Shown: piece after piece, positions 44,247-53,896 of the stretch
Layout: the number at the start of each line of letters is the position of its first letter
How positions within the stretch are numbered: the stretch's first letter is position 1
NCBI GenBank assembly: GCA_019247845.1
Contig: JAFBAL010000028.1
Coordinates: 1-64,000, forward strand
DNA length: 64,000 nucleotides
Direction of reading: 5' to 3'
Source of the DNA: Alphaproteobacteria bacterium
Lineage (GTDB): Bacteria; Pseudomonadota; Alphaproteobacteria; Micropepsales; Micropepsaceae
Program-made: the position numbers and the translations under genes
The notes under the pieces: model-generated
Told to the model about the DNA's origin: nothing
What the model saw: the letters and a program-made list of their open reading frames with translations, nothing else
The model's database searches: none

Positions 44247-47200
44247 AGTCGATATCGTGGGTCGCGGCAGCGGCCTTGGTCGTTGCAACCGGCGCGGCCC
44301 TGGCAGCGCCTGCCGATCCCTCGCTGTATGGCGACATGCATTGGCGGCTCGTCGGGCCGTTCCGCGCCGGCTGGGCGACCTTCGTCGAAGGCGTGCCGGC
44401 CAAGCCGGACCGCTTCTATTTCGGCACCGCCGGCGGCAGCGTCTGGCGGACGGATGACGCGGGGGGCACATGGCAGCCGCTCTTCGAACACGGCCCTTCG
44501 GCCACGATCGGCGCCCTGGCGATCGCGCCGTCCGATCCGAACACCTTATATATAGGAACCGGCCAACCGGAGCCGCGCTATGACGTGGCCGCCGGCATGG
44601 GCGTGTTCAAATCGACTGACGGCGGCGCGCACTGGACGCCGCTCGGGCTTCAAAACACCCGCTACATCGGCGACATCTGGGTCGATCCCAAGAACCCGAA
44701 CGTCGTGCTGGTCGCAGCCCAGGGACATTTCTTCGGACCGAGTCCCGACCGCGGTCTCTATCGCTCGATGGACGGCGGCAAGACCTGGTCCCACGTCTTG
44801 AAGCTTGGCGACTGGACCGGCGCTGTCGATATCGCGAGCGATCCCAGGAACCCGAAGCTCCTTTTCGCATCGACCTGGGAAGCCAGGCAGTATCCCTGGC
44901 TCAGCTACTTCACGCCGATCACCGGCTCCGGCAGCGCCGTCTACAAATCGGCCGACGGCGGCGCGAGCTGGCACAAGCTTTCCGGCGGCGGCTGGCCCGC
45001 GGGCCCGCTCGGCCGCATCGGCCTTGCCGTCACGCATATGGGCAAGGCGACGCGCATCTATGCGACCGTGGATTCGGAGAAGTCCGGCGGCATGTACCGC
45101 TCGGACGACGGCGGCGCGCGCTGGCAAAAGGTCGACGACGCCGAAGCCGTGTCGAACTGGTATTTCAGCCGGCTGGCGGTGGCGCCGAACGATCCGAACA
45201 CGGTCTATACAGTCGGCCAGTCGATCCATCGCTGCACCGAAGGCGGCAAGCATTGCGAGATCGTGCGCGGCTCGCCCGGCGGCGACGACTATCACCACAT
45301 CTGGATCAACCCGCTGCATACCGACCACATGATCACGGGATCGGATCAGGGCGCGGCCGTCAGCGTGAACGGCGGCGCGACCTGGAGCAGCTGGTACAAT
45401 CAGCCGACGGGACAGTTCTATCATCTCGCGGCCGACAATCGCTTTCCCTATTGGATCTATTCCGGCCAACAGGACAGCGGCACGGTGGGCATCGCCAGCC
45501 GCAGCGATTATGGCCAGCTCACGTTCCGCGACTGGCATCCGGTCGGCGGCGACGAGCGCGACTACGACATCCCCGATCCGGCCGACCCGATGATCGTCTA
45601 TGGCTCGGGGCTTGGCGGGCGCATCAGCAAATGGGACGCCCGCACCGGCCAGGTCTCCGACGTGACGCCGTGGCCCGAACAGAACTATGGGCGGCGCCCG
45701 ACCACGACCAAGTACCGTTACATGTGGATGACGCCACTGGAAAGCTCGCGCACCGGTCCCGCGTCGCTCTATCTGGGCGGACAGGTGGTGTTCCGCAGCC
45801 AGGACCAGGGCGCGAGCTGGCAGACGATCAGCGGCGACCTGACGGGCAAGACCACGGACGCCAAGAACTGCGACGGCGACGTGTCGCTCGCCGACGCGAA
45901 ACCTTGCGGCTATGGCGTGATCTCGGCCATCGCGCCCTCGCCGCGCCAGGCGGACGAGATCTGGGTGGGGACCGACGACGGCCTGATCCAGGTCACCCGC
46001 GACGGCGGCGCGCATTGGAGCAACGTCACGCCGACCGCGATCGCGACGTGGGCGAAGGTAGCTTCGGTCGATCTTTCCAGCACGACCGACGGCACCGCCT
46101 ATGTGGCCGTGGACGGACATCGCATCGACGACTTTCAGCCGCATGTGCTGCGCACCAAGGACTACGGCGCCAGCTGGCAGGAGGTCGACAACGGCCTGCC
46201 GCGCGATCACTTCGTCGACGTCGTCCGCGCCGATCCGGTGCAGCCGGGCCTGATCTATGCCGGAACCGACGACGGCGTCTTCGTGTCGTTCGACGACGGC
46301 GACGACTGGCAGCCGCTGCAGGCGAACCTGCCGACGGCCTGGGTCACCGACCTGCTCGTCCATGATGGCGATCTGATCGCTTCGACCATGGGACGCGCCA
46401 TCTGGACATTGGACGACGTCGCGCCGTTGCGGCAGATCGCGAGCGGCGCGGGCGGATCGGACGCGCTCCTGTTCAAACCGGCGAACGCGTTTCGGGTGCA
46501 TCCGAACAACAATCACGACACGCCGCTGCCCCCGGAAACGCCGGCGGGCGAGAACCCGCCCGCGGGCGCGATCGTCGACTACTGGCTGGGCGCGAACACG
46601 ACGGGCGCCGTGACGCTCACGATCCAGGACAGCAGCGGAAACGTCGTGCGCCGCGTCTCGAGCGCAGAGCCGGCCGAACAGCCCGATGTCGAGCTCTATT
46701 TCGCGAAAGCCTGGACAAGGCCGCCGCAACAGCTTTCCGCCGCGCCCGGCCAGCACAGGTTCGTATGGAACCTGCGCTATCCGCGGCCGCATGCGCTGCG
46801 TTTCGGCTACAGCATCGCCGCCATATGGGGCCACGACACGCCGATCGAGCCCGACGGACCCTATGTCCTGCCCGGCGACTACACGGTCGTGCTCGACGCG
46901 AACGGCAGGCGCTTCACCGCGCCGCTGCACGTCGACGAAGACCCGCGCGTGACGGTCGGCGCTGAGGGCCTGAAAGCCTCGCTCGACCTGTCGCGGAAGA
47001 TCGAGGCCGGCCTTGTCGAAGCCGACGCGGCCTCGCGCGACAAGGCTGCGACCCTGAAGCTGCTCGACGCGCGCTTCCCCGCGACCGGCGACAAGCACGA
47101 CGAGAAGACGCGCGCGCTCGCGGCCAAGCTCCGCGAGAAGCCGGCCGCCGGGCAGCCGACGTTCGAGTCCACGGCGGGCGCGCTGGCCGGGGTCGAGCAC

Positions 47201-47425
47201 GCGCTCGAATCCGCCGACGTGGCGCCGACCGCCATCCAGCAGCAGGTCGTGACGGATGCACTCGCCAAGCTGGACCAGGCCAAGCGCGATTGGGCGGCGG
47301 CGAAGAGCGGCACGCTCGTGGAATTGAACGCGGCGCTGGCGCAGGCCGGCGAAAGGCCTATCGAGCCCAGCGCGGCCGATCTCAGCCACGCCGCGTCGTC
47401 CGACGGCGGCGAGGACCTGCCCTGA
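44243..47425 (+). CDS. Sortilin/VPS10-like BNR-repeat protein, paralogue 2, TTG start
   Basis: This 1,060-residue paralogue of the upstream protein starts at a TTG that overlaps the previous stop (TTGA), after AGGAAAGG. It has a signal peptide (cut near residue 22), then M-H-W-R-L-V-G-P-F-R-A-G-W, the counterpart of W-R-G-I-G-P-Y-R-G-G-R in paralogue 1 although G-R is lost. Repeated Asp-box motifs run to about residue 700, and the C-terminal third has an F-V-W-N-L-R-Y-P motif shared with paralogue 1. Close similarity and order point to tandem duplication followed by divergence. Function unknown; probably extracytoplasmic. Confidence 0.85.
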   Translation: MKSISWVAAAALVVATGAALAAPADPSLYGDMHWRLVGPFRAGWATFVEGVPAKPDRFYFGTAGGSVWRTDDAGGTWQPLFEHGPSATIGALAIAPSDPNTLYIGTGQPEPRYDVAAGMGVFKSTDGGAHWTPLGLQNTRYIGDIWVDPKNPNVVLVAAQGHFFGPSPDRGLYRSMDGGKTWSHVLKLGDWTGAVDIASDPRNPKLLFASTWEARQYPWLSYFTPITGSGSAVYKSADGGASWHKLSGGGWPAGPLGRIGLAVTHMGKATRIYATVDSEKSGGMYRSDDGGARWQKVDDAEAVSNWYFSRLAVAPNDPNTVYTVGQSIHRCTEGGKHCEIVRGSPGGDDYHHIWINPLHTDHMITGSDQGAAVSVNGGATWSSWYNQPTGQFYHLAADNRFPYWIYSGQQDSGTVGIASRSDYGQLTFRDWHPVGGDERDYDIPDPADPMIVYGSGLGGRISKWDARTGQVSDVTPWPEQNYGRRPTTTKYRYMWMTPLESSRTGPASLYLGGQVVFRSQDQGASWQTISGDLTGKTTDAKNCDGDVSLADAKPCGYGVISAIAPSPRQADEIWVGTDDGLIQVTRDGGAHWSNVTPTAIATWAKVASVDLSSTTDGTAYVAVDGHRIDDFQPHVLRTKDYGASWQEVDNGLPRDHFVDVVRADPVQPGLIYAGTDDGVFVSFDDGDDWQPLQANLPTAWVTDLLVHDGDLIASTMGRAIWTLDDVAPLRQIASGAGGSDALLFKPANAFRVHPNNNHDTPLPPETPAGENPPAGAIVDYWLGANTTGAVTLTIQDSSGNVVRRVSSAEPAEQPDVELYFAKAWTRPPQQLSAAPGQHRFVWNLRYPRPHALRFGYSIAAIWGHDTPIEPDGPYVLPGDYTVVLDANGRRFTAPLHVDEDPRVTVGAEGLKASLDLSRKIEAGLVEADAASRDKAATLKLLDARFPATGDKHDEKTRALAAKLREKPAAGQPTFESTAGALAGVEHALESADVAPTAIQQQVVTDALAKLDQAKRDWAAAKSGTLVELNAALAQAGERPIEPSAADLSHAASSDGGEDLP

Positions 47426-50400
47426 TGCGCGCCGGGGGCAAGCTCGTCGTTGCCGCCGCGGCGGCGCTGCTGGCGTTCAACGCCGGCGCGGCCGTCGATC
47501 CGTCCTGGTACCAGGATCTGCACTGGCGGCTGGTCGGCCCGTTCCGTGGCGGGCGCGTTCTGGCCGTGTCCGGGATTCCCGGGGACGGCCGGCACTTCTA
47601 TTTCGGCGCCGTCGACGGCGGCGTGTGGAGCACCGCCGATGCCGGACGCACCTGGCAGCCGGTTTTCGACGAGCAAGCCGACGGGTCGATCGGCGCGCTG
47701 GCGATCGCGCCGACCGATCCGAACGTCGTCTATGTCGGAACCGGCGAAGCCGACATGCGCTCCGACATCGCCCACGGCAACGGCGTCTACAAGACGACGG
47801 ATGGCGGCAAGCATTGGAGCTTCATCGGGCTGGCCGATACGCGGCAGATCGGCCGCATCCTGGTCGATCCGCGCAATCCCGACGTCGTGATGGTCGCCGC
47901 TCTCGGCCATGCTTATGGCCCGAACGACGAGCGCGGCGTCTTCCGCTCCACCGACGGCGGCGCGCATTGGCAGAAGGTGCTGTTCAAGGACAGCGACACC
48001 GGCGCGATCGATCTCGCCTTCAAGCCCGGCGATCCGGCGACGGTCTATGCCGCGCTTTGGCAGACGCGGCGACCGCCCTGGAGCGTCTATACGCCATCGA
48101 ACGGCCCCGGCTCCGGCCTCTATGTTTCGCACGACAATGGCGAGCATTGGACGCAGGTGACCGGCAACGGCTTCCCCGCCCATCCCGCGCGCATGGGCAT
48201 CGCGCTGTCGCCGGCGCTGCCGTCGCGCGTCTATGTCCTGGCCGACGGGCCGCAAGACGAGGCCGGGCTCTATGTCTCCGACGACGGCGGCGCGCATTGG
48301 GCGCGCGCGACGGACGACAAGCGGATCTGGGAGCGCGGCTGGTATTTCTCCGGCATCGCGGTGGACCCCAAGAACGCCGACCGCGTCTATGTGATGGACA
48401 CCATCGTGCTGCGCTCGGACGACGGCGGAAAGCATTTCGTCGCGCTCAAGGGCGATCCGACAGGCGACGACTTCCATCAGATGTGGATCGATCCCACCGA
48501 TGCGGATCGCCAGATCCTGGGCACCGATCAAGGAGCGATGATCACCCTGAACGGCGGCAAGACCTGGAGCAGCTGGTACAACCAACCGACCGCGCAGATC
48601 TATCACGTCAGCACCGACAACCGCTTCCCCTATTGGGTCTATGGCGCGCAGCAGGATTCCGGCGCCGTGGCGCTGCCCAGCCGCACCAACGGCTATGACG
48701 GCATCACGATGGAGCAGTTCCACGAGATCTCGCCCGGCGGCGAAAGCGACATGATCGCGCCCGATCCGAGCGACCCCGACATCGTCTATGGCGGCAGGGT
48801 CGACAAGCTCGACCGGCGCACCGACCAGGTCCGCGCCGTCGATCCGACCCTGGCCTATCCGGCGGTTCATTACCGCGCCGCATGGACCTTGCCGCTGGCG
48901 TTCTCGAAGAAGAACAAGAAGGTTCTCTACTTCGCGAACCAGCAGCTGTTCCGGACGTCCGACGGCGGCAATCACTGGGCGCCGATCAGTCCCGACCTCA
49001 CGCGCGAGGACGCCGGCGTGCCGGCCAACCTCGACGCGCCGACGGCCGCCGACGACGATCACGTCGATAGGCGCCGCGGCGTGATTTATACGATCGCGCC
49101 TTCGCCGCTCAGCGCCGCGAGCCTGTGGGTCGGCACGGACGACGGGCTGGTGTGGAAGACCTCGGACGGCGGCACGCATTGGATCCAGGCGACGCCGGCC
49201 GAGCTCACGCCCTGGTCGAAGGTCGGCGGGATCGAGCTGTCGCATTTCGATGCCGGCACGGCCTATCTGGCGGTCGACCGCCACCGTCTCGACGACGACG
49301 CGCCTTACATCTGGCGCACCGGCGACGGCGGCAAGACCTGGAGGCGCATCGACGACGGCCTGCCGCGCAACGCTTTCGTCAATGTGGTGCGCGAAGACCC
49401 CGCGCGGCGCGGCCTGCTCTATGCCGGCACCGAGCGCGGCATGTTCGTGTCGTTCGACGACGGCGCACACTGGCAGCCGCTGCAGCAGAACCTGCCGATG
49501 ACCTCGGTGCGCGACATCGAGGTGCACGGCAACGACCTGGTGATCGCGACCCACGGCCGCGGCTTCTGGATCATGGACGACGTCGGAGCGCTCAGGCAGG
49601 CCGATCCCGCCGCCGTGCAAATGGCGCCGGTCCTGTTCAAGCCGGCGGTCGCGGTGCGCGAACGTCCGTCGGGGTTCACCGGCACGCCGCTGCCGAAGGA
49701 CGAGCCCGCGGCTTCCAACCCGCCCTTCGGCGCGGCCGTCGACTACGTCCTGCCGGCCGGGACGAACGGGCCGGTGACGCTTACGATCTTCGATGCGAAG
49801 CATGCCAAGGTCCAAGGCGCCACGAGCGAAACGAAGATCGCGGCGCCCGATGCCGCCAAGCTTTCCTTCGCGCCCGAATGGGTTCCGCCGCGGCAGACGG
49901 TCTCCACGGCGCCGGGCCAGCACCGTTTCGTCTGGGACATGCACTATGCGGGCGCCGCGGACATGGAGAATCCCTTCGCCGCGGGCGGCGTGTGGGCGCC
50001 CCCGGGGAACTATACGGTCGAATTGTCCGTAAACGGACAAACCCTGCGCCAGCCGCTTGTCGTCAAGCCGGATCCGCGCGTGAAGCTTTCCGCCGCCGCC
50101 TTCGGGCGCGAATATGCATTGGCGGTCGGGATAGAGGAGGCGTCGCAACGGATCGCCAAGACGCTCGCCGACGCCACCAAGCTGGTCAAGGCGCTGGAAG
50201 AGCGCGAGGCCGGCGAGGCCGAGCTGAAGCCGCAATTCGAGCAGCTCATCGAAAAGGTCTCGGTGGTGTCCGACGCGCCGCGCCTTGCGGCCGCGCATTC
50301 CGGCCGCGAGCGCCCGCCGGCGCATGTCGACTCTCTGCGAAGCCTCGCCGCCGGCTTCCGCAAGCTCAAGAGCGCCGTCGACGGCGCCGATGCCGACCCG

Positions 50401-50547
50401 AGCCGGGACAGCATCGCGTCCTATGCCAAGCTGTCGAAGACGCTCGGCCTCACGCTGCAGGCATGGGACCGGATCCAACGGACCGACTTGCCCGCCCTCG
50501 ACGCCGCGCTGAAGGCGCACGGCGCGAAGCCGGTGGGCGGGTCATGA
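47425..50547 (+). CDS. Sortilin/VPS10-like BNR-repeat protein, paralogue 3
   Basis: This 1,040-residue third paralogue starts in an ATGA overlap with the previous stop. After a signal peptide (cut near residue 23) it has L-H-W-R-L-V-G-P-F-R-G-G-R, repeated Asp boxes (T-T-D-G-G-K-H-W, S-T-D-G-G-A-H-W, S-D-D-G-G-A-H-W) and a C-terminal F-V-W-D-M-H-Y-A-G motif, then a helical tail. It is closer to paralogue 2 at the N-terminus, which suggests that the second duplication produced these two. The stop overlaps the convergent kinase gene by 6 bases. Whether the three proteins assemble together is unknown, but coupled translation favours similar amounts of each. Confidence 0.85.
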   Translation: MRAGGKLVVAAAAALLAFNAGAAVDPSWYQDLHWRLVGPFRGGRVLAVSGIPGDGRHFYFGAVDGGVWSTADAGRTWQPVFDEQADGSIGALAIAPTDPNVVYVGTGEADMRSDIAHGNGVYKTTDGGKHWSFIGLADTRQIGRILVDPRNPDVVMVAALGHAYGPNDERGVFRSTDGGAHWQKVLFKDSDTGAIDLAFKPGDPATVYAALWQTRRPPWSVYTPSNGPGSGLYVSHDNGEHWTQVTGNGFPAHPARMGIALSPALPSRVYVLADGPQDEAGLYVSDDGGAHWARATDDKRIWERGWYFSGIAVDPKNADRVYVMDTIVLRSDDGGKHFVALKGDPTGDDFHQMWIDPTDADRQILGTDQGAMITLNGGKTWSSWYNQPTAQIYHVSTDNRFPYWVYGAQQDSGAVALPSRTNGYDGITMEQFHEISPGGESDMIAPDPSDPDIVYGGRVDKLDRRTDQVRAVDPTLAYPAVHYRAAWTLPLAFSKKNKKVLYFANQQLFRTSDGGNHWAPISPDLTREDAGVPANLDAPTAADDDHVDRRRGVIYTIAPSPLSAASLWVGTDDGLVWKTSDGGTHWIQATPAELTPWSKVGGIELSHFDAGTAYLAVDRHRLDDDAPYIWRTGDGGKTWRRIDDGLPRNAFVNVVREDPARRGLLYAGTERGMFVSFDDGAHWQPLQQNLPMTSVRDIEVHGNDLVIATHGRGFWIMDDVGALRQADPAAVQMAPVLFKPAVAVRERPSGFTGTPLPKDEPAASNPPFGAAVDYVLPAGTNGPVTLTIFDAKHAKVQGATSETKIAAPDAAKLSFAPEWVPPRQTVSTAPGQHRFVWDMHYAGAADMENPFAAGGVWAPPGNYTVELSVNGQTLRQPLVVKPDPRVKLSAAAFGREYALAVGIEEASQRIAKTLADATKLVKALEEREAGEAELKPQFEQLIEKVSVVSDAPRLAAAHSGRERPPAHVDSLRSLAAGFRKLKSAVDGADADPSRDSIASYAKLSKTLGLTLQAWDRIQRTDLPALDAALKAHGAKPVGGS

Positions 50548-51939
50548 CCCGGATGTCGCCTGGCCGTGACGCCGGACCACCTCGGTATCGGTGTGGATGT
50601 CGTGCACCATTCGTCCGTTCGAGCTGCCGTCGGACAGGGCGCGCACGAAAGCGACGGGGCTCATCAGCATCCTGAGCAGCGCCGTGCCGCCGGAGAGTAC
50701 TGCGCCGTCGGCGCGGACGGCGCGCGTGCCGGCCAGCATCATGCCGATCGTGCTTCCCGACTGCTGCAGCAGGAGGAACTCGACCAGGGCGGCAAGAGCG
50801 AAAAGGACCGCGGTCGGCAGCAGCGGGTTACGGAGCAGGCCGGGCAGGAACAGCAGAACGCCGGCATCGATCACGCCGGACAGCATTCGGCGCGCCCGAC
50901 TGGGAGATCCGGCAGCGGCAGGCCTGGACTTCGGTTCCTTCGTCGGAGGCTTCCTGTCCGACGACCTGAACGGCTCCAGCGCGGCCCAGAATTCTTTCGT
51001 CGACTGAAACCGCTCCGCGGGCTCGAGCGCCATCGCGCGCCGGACGACCTTGTCGAGCGCTTCGGGCACCGATGGATTGAGCGCTTGGAGCGGGAGCACC
51101 TGCTGGCCCTCCAGCCGGTCCTTCGCGGGGGTGGGGGCGCGCAGCGTCAGGCTGTAGTAGATCAGCGCGCCCAGTGCGTAGAAATCGGTCGCAGCCGAGA
51201 CCGCCGCGTTCGGATCGAACTGCTCGGGCGCGGCATATTCGGGCGTGTAGCTGCTGCCGCCGGCGTCGCCGTCGCGCCTGAACGCCTCGCGCGCCGAACC
51301 GAAGTCGATCAACTTGATCCGGCCGCCGCCGAACACCCTCAAGTTCGACGGCTTGATGTCCAGGTGACGCAGGTTGAGCTTGTGTATCGCCGCCAGTGAA
51401 CCGAGCACGCCGAGAGCGACGTCGACCGATTCCGGAACAGGTTGGAACTTGTGCGTGCTGGTGAACTTGGATTGAAGGTATTCCAGATAGGACCGGCCGC
51501 GCAGGAACTCCATCGTGAGATAGGCCGTGCCGTTGGTCTCGAAGAATTCGCCGACCTGAACGATCCCCGCTTCATTGCGCAACTTGGCGAGGCAGTCCGC
51601 CTCGCGGCGAAGCCCTGCGATCGCGGTGAGGAAAGCCCGCCGCTGGCTCGCCACGACCACGACTTCTCCGCTCGCGGCGCGTTCCACCACCCGCTCCCCC
51701 GGGAAGAGTTCCTTGATGGCGACGATCTCCGACTTCCGGCGATCCCACGCGCGATAGCAGATGCTGTAGCCGCCGCTCCCCTCGCTCCGCCCGATCAGGT
51801 AGCGGTTGGCCAGCTCGGTCCCTTCGGGAAGGAAAGTCCGATCGTTGCGGGGAATGCCGTCATATCCGCAATGGCCGCAGAGACCCGAAGCCCTGTCGCC
51901 CCTCAGGCAGTGTTCGCAGCGATAGGTCCTGCCGGCCAC
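50542..51939 (-). CDS. Ser/Thr protein kinase with N-terminal zinc ribbon and C-terminal RDD membrane domain
   Basis: This 465-residue protein is the last gene of the phospho-signalling operon. A CxxC...CxxC ribbon (C8, C11, C21, C24) is followed by a Hanks-type kinase (about 45-320) with K76, a catalytic loop H192-L-D194-I-K-P-S-N and D212-F-G. HLD replaces HRD, so it is a non-RD kinase not expected to need activation-loop phosphorylation. The C-terminus (about 340-450) resembles an RDD membrane domain with two to three hydrophobic helices and R-M-L-S-G-V-I-D-A-G. I chose GTG at 51939, 7 bases after the FHA gene stop; a longer in-frame start would overlap that gene. Confidence 0.85.
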   Translation of the reverse strand: MAGRTYRCEHCLRGDRASGLCGHCGYDGIPRNDRTFLPEGTELANRYLIGRSEGSGGYSICYRAWDRRKSEIVAIKELFPGERVVERAASGEVVVVASQRRAFLTAIAGLRREADCLAKLRNEAGIVQVGEFFETNGTAYLTMEFLRGRSYLEYLQSKFTSTHKFQPVPESVDVALGVLGSLAAIHKLNLRHLDIKPSNLRVFGGGRIKLIDFGSAREAFRRDGDAGGSSYTPEYAAPEQFDPNAAVSAATDFYALGALIYYSLTLRAPTPAKDRLEGQQVLPLQALNPSVPEALDKVVRRAMALEPAERFQSTKEFWAALEPFRSSDRKPPTKEPKSRPAAAGSPSRARRMLSGVIDAGVLLFLPGLLRNPLLPTAVLFALAALVEFLLLQQSGSTIGMMLAGTRAVRADGAVLSGGTALLRMLMSPVAFVRALSDGSSNGRMVHDIHTDTEVVRRHGQATSGS

Positions 51940-51946
51940 GGTCCGC

Positions 51947-52573
51947 TCACGATGCCGGCTTCGCGGCGGTATCGGCGGGCGGCTCGTCCCAGTCGAATTT
52001 GTCGCCGCAAAGCGGGATGAACATGAACACGCTCTGGCCGATGCCGATGCGGTCATAGGGCTGCAAAGCGCGCCGTTCCAGAACCTCCTCGTTGTTGAGC
52101 TCGATGAGGTTTCTTCCGGTTCCGGGCACGACGTGGAACGCCTTCGACCTCATGCTGTAGACGACCTCGCATTGACGCTCGCGGCTGATGGTCTCGTCGC
52201 CTTCGATCAGAACGTCCATATCGGGCGCGCGTCCGACGTTGTTGCGACCGGTCAGCAGCCGATAGTCCCGTCCCTTGTTGCTTCCCTTCACGCAGATGAG
52301 CCAGCCGACGACGGGATCGATCCGCGTGGTCTTGATCATCATGGGAATGGTCTTGCCGTCGCCGGGTTGCCGGCGCTGGCCTTGCGGCGGCGGCGAAGAG
52401 CCGTTCCCGCCGCCCGGCGCGGCCTGCGTGTTGGCAGCCTCGGTCCGGGTTTCGCCCGGCCGGGGATTGGCGACGGTCTTGTTGATCGTCGACGGGTCGA
52501 CGACCGGGCAATAGGGACATCTCGGATAGGAGTCTTCGTAGTAGTGGTTGTTATTGCAGCGTTTGGTGGCCAT
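51947..52573 (-). CDS. FHA-domain protein with N-terminal Cys/His ribbon
   Basis: This 208-residue cytoplasmic protein begins with a short C6-x3-H10-x8-C19-x2-C22 element that could bind zinc. It continues with a Gly/Pro-rich linker containing several Thr residues (N-K-T-V-A, D-G-K-T-I) and ends with an FHA domain (about 90-195) carrying N-N-V-G-R. The usual S-x-x-H reads S-R-E-R-Q, so phosphothreonine binding may be altered. By analogy with GarA/FhaA-type partners, the linker Thr residues are candidate kinase targets; this is inference. It overlaps the upstream PP2C gene by 23 bases and is followed 7 bases later by the RDD kinase. Confidence 0.85.
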   Translation of the reverse strand: MATKRCNNNHYYEDSYPRCPYCPVVDPSTINKTVANPRPGETRTEAANTQAAPGGGNGSSPPPQGQRRQPGDGKTIPMMIKTTRIDPVVGWLICVKGSNKGRDYRLLTGRNNVGRAPDMDVLIEGDETISRERQCEVVYSMRSKAFHVVPGTGRNLIELNNEEVLERRALQPYDRIGIGQSVFMFIPLCGDKFDWDEPPADTAAKPAS

Positions 52574-53348
52574 CGCTCAGAGCTCCATGCTTATCCATGC
52601 CGTTGGCTTCGGCGCCGGTCCGGTAGACCGCCGTTATCGCCGTGTAGTTGTCCTGGTCCTTGCGCTTCTGCGCCTCGATCGCCGCGCGGATGCGCCCGCC
52701 CCACTCGGCCGCGCTGCTCGACGCGGCCAAGGCGGCGGCGAAGTCCTCGTCGGAAAGGGCGCTCCACACGCCGTCCGTGCAAAGCAGGAACGCGTCGCCG
52801 TTCTGCAGCGCGACCGCGTGCGGCGCGAGCTCGAGGGCGGCACCGTCGCCGGCGCCCAGCACCCTCAACAGGCGATGGCTGTCGGTGACGTCGCCCGGTT
52901 CGGGAGAAAGCGCGGCAGGCAGCGACTGTGTCAGTTCGCTGACGCTGTGATCGCGCGTGCGCAGGACCTGGGCTCCGGCGCGAAAGAAATAGATCCTGGT
53001 GTCGCCCACATGGCCCCAGCGTGCGTTCCCGTTGCTGCAGGCGACGAAGGCCAGGGTCGTGCGATGGAAGCTGGAATGCGCGCCGAGCCTCGCGCGTTCG
53101 GCGGCGACCGCTTCATCCGCGCAGCGCACGCTCGCCGCGAGCGACTCGTCGCCGAGGTCCGGCCGTTCGCCGAAAGCGCGGCCGATCGACTGAACCGCGG
53201 TGCCGGCCGCCACTCCCCCGCCGCGATGCCCGCCGAGGCCGTCCGCCAGCGCCATCAGCATGTAGCCGGCGCCCTTCGCGGTCGCGAAGGCGTCGTCGTT
53301 CGCCGTGCGCGCGCCGATCGCGGAGAAGCAATGCGTGTCGAGGATCAT
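52551..53348 (-). CDS. PP2C-type protein phosphatase, soluble
   Basis: This 265-residue phosphatase has the complete PP2C metal-site set: R14-x-x-N17-D-D, D36-G-L-G39-G, V-G-D-T-R-I-Y near 120, C-T-D-G-V-W near 190 and Q-D-N-Y-T near 240. There is no signal peptide or membrane segment. It should dephosphorylate Ser/Thr targets of the two kinases. It starts in an ATGA overlap with the membrane FHA gene and overlaps the next FHA gene by 23 bases. The short form matches Stp/PppA-like phosphatases linked to T6SS and other FHA systems, although no secretion genes are nearby. Confidence 0.9.
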   Translation of the reverse strand: MILDTHCFSAIGARTANDDAFATAKGAGYMLMALADGLGGHRGGGVAAGTAVQSIGRAFGERPDLGDESLAASVRCADEAVAAERARLGAHSSFHRTTLAFVACSNGNARWGHVGDTRIYFFRAGAQVLRTRDHSVSELTQSLPAALSPEPGDVTDSHRLLRVLGAGDGAALELAPHAVALQNGDAFLLCTDGVWSALSDEDFAAALAASSSAAEWGGRIRAAIEAQKRKDQDNYTAITAVYRTGAEANGMDKHGALSDGHQTLQ

Positions 53349-53896
53349 CGCGCAAGCTCCAGGAGGACCTCGTGCCGACTTGCAAGGACGAGGCGATCGC
53401 CCGGCGACGCGCCACGCTCGATGAAGGGCGGGAGCCAGATCCTGGCGCCGTTCCTTCTGACCAGAAGGGTGTGGTTCATCGAGCCCAGATCCTTGACGCG
53501 AAACTGCTTTTGCGAAGGCTCGAAGCGGACCGCGCAATGCGCGCGCGAGACCTTGGGGTCGGAGGGAAAAGAAAGCTGCGCGTCGCTCGGATCCCGCCCG
53601 AGCAGGACACAGTCGTCGAACACGGCGACCTCGCCCTTGAACGGTCCGTTCAGCACCCTGAGCCGTGCTGGCGGCCGATAGACCGATTTCTGCGCCGGCC
53701 TGCTTTTGCCCGAACTCTTGCGGCCGTATTGGCGCCTGGTCCGGCCCTTCACGTAGAGAAGATAGCAACCCAGGAGCACGACAACGGCGACGATCACGCC
53801 GAAGACGTTGTCGTTGGCGGCCGTCGCGACCTGGGCGAAGGCGCCTGCGATCGCCACGAAAATCTTGCCGAAGAGCGCAAGTTCGGAACCGCTCAT
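53345..53896 (-). CDS. Membrane-anchored FHA-domain protein
   Basis: This 183-residue protein has one TM helix at about 31-49, a basic cytoplasmic linker (G-R-T-R-R-Q-Y-G-R-K) and a C-terminal FHA domain (about 82-182). The FHA motifs are G100-R101, S117-R-A-H120 and a modified N141-H where N-G is usual. It would bring phosphothreonine partners to the inner membrane. It starts in an ATGA overlap with the membrane PP2C and ends in an ATGA overlap with the soluble PP2C, so these three are made in step. No catalytic domain is present. Confidence 0.88.
   Translation of the reverse strand: MSGSELALFGKIFVAIAGAFAQVATAANDNVFGVIVAVVVLLGCYLLYVKGRTRRQYGRKSSGKSRPAQKSVYRPPARLRVLNGPFKGEVAVFDDCVLLGRDPSDAQLSFPSDPKVSRAHCAVRFEPSQKQFRVKDLGSMNHTLLVRRNGARIWLPPFIERGASPGDRLVLASRHEVLLELAR

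Noticed and set aside
41145-44471. Long minus-strand open frame of about 1,100 codons opposite the first sortilin-like gene
   Set aside because: The product is repetitive Arg/Asp/Val-rich and mirrors Asp-box codons. The plus-strand frame has signal peptide, motifs and coupling.
46879-50520. Minus-strand open frame of about 1,200 codons opposite sortilin-like genes 2 and 3
   Set aside because: It crosses two real coupled genes, has no family resemblance and is a codon-bias shadow.
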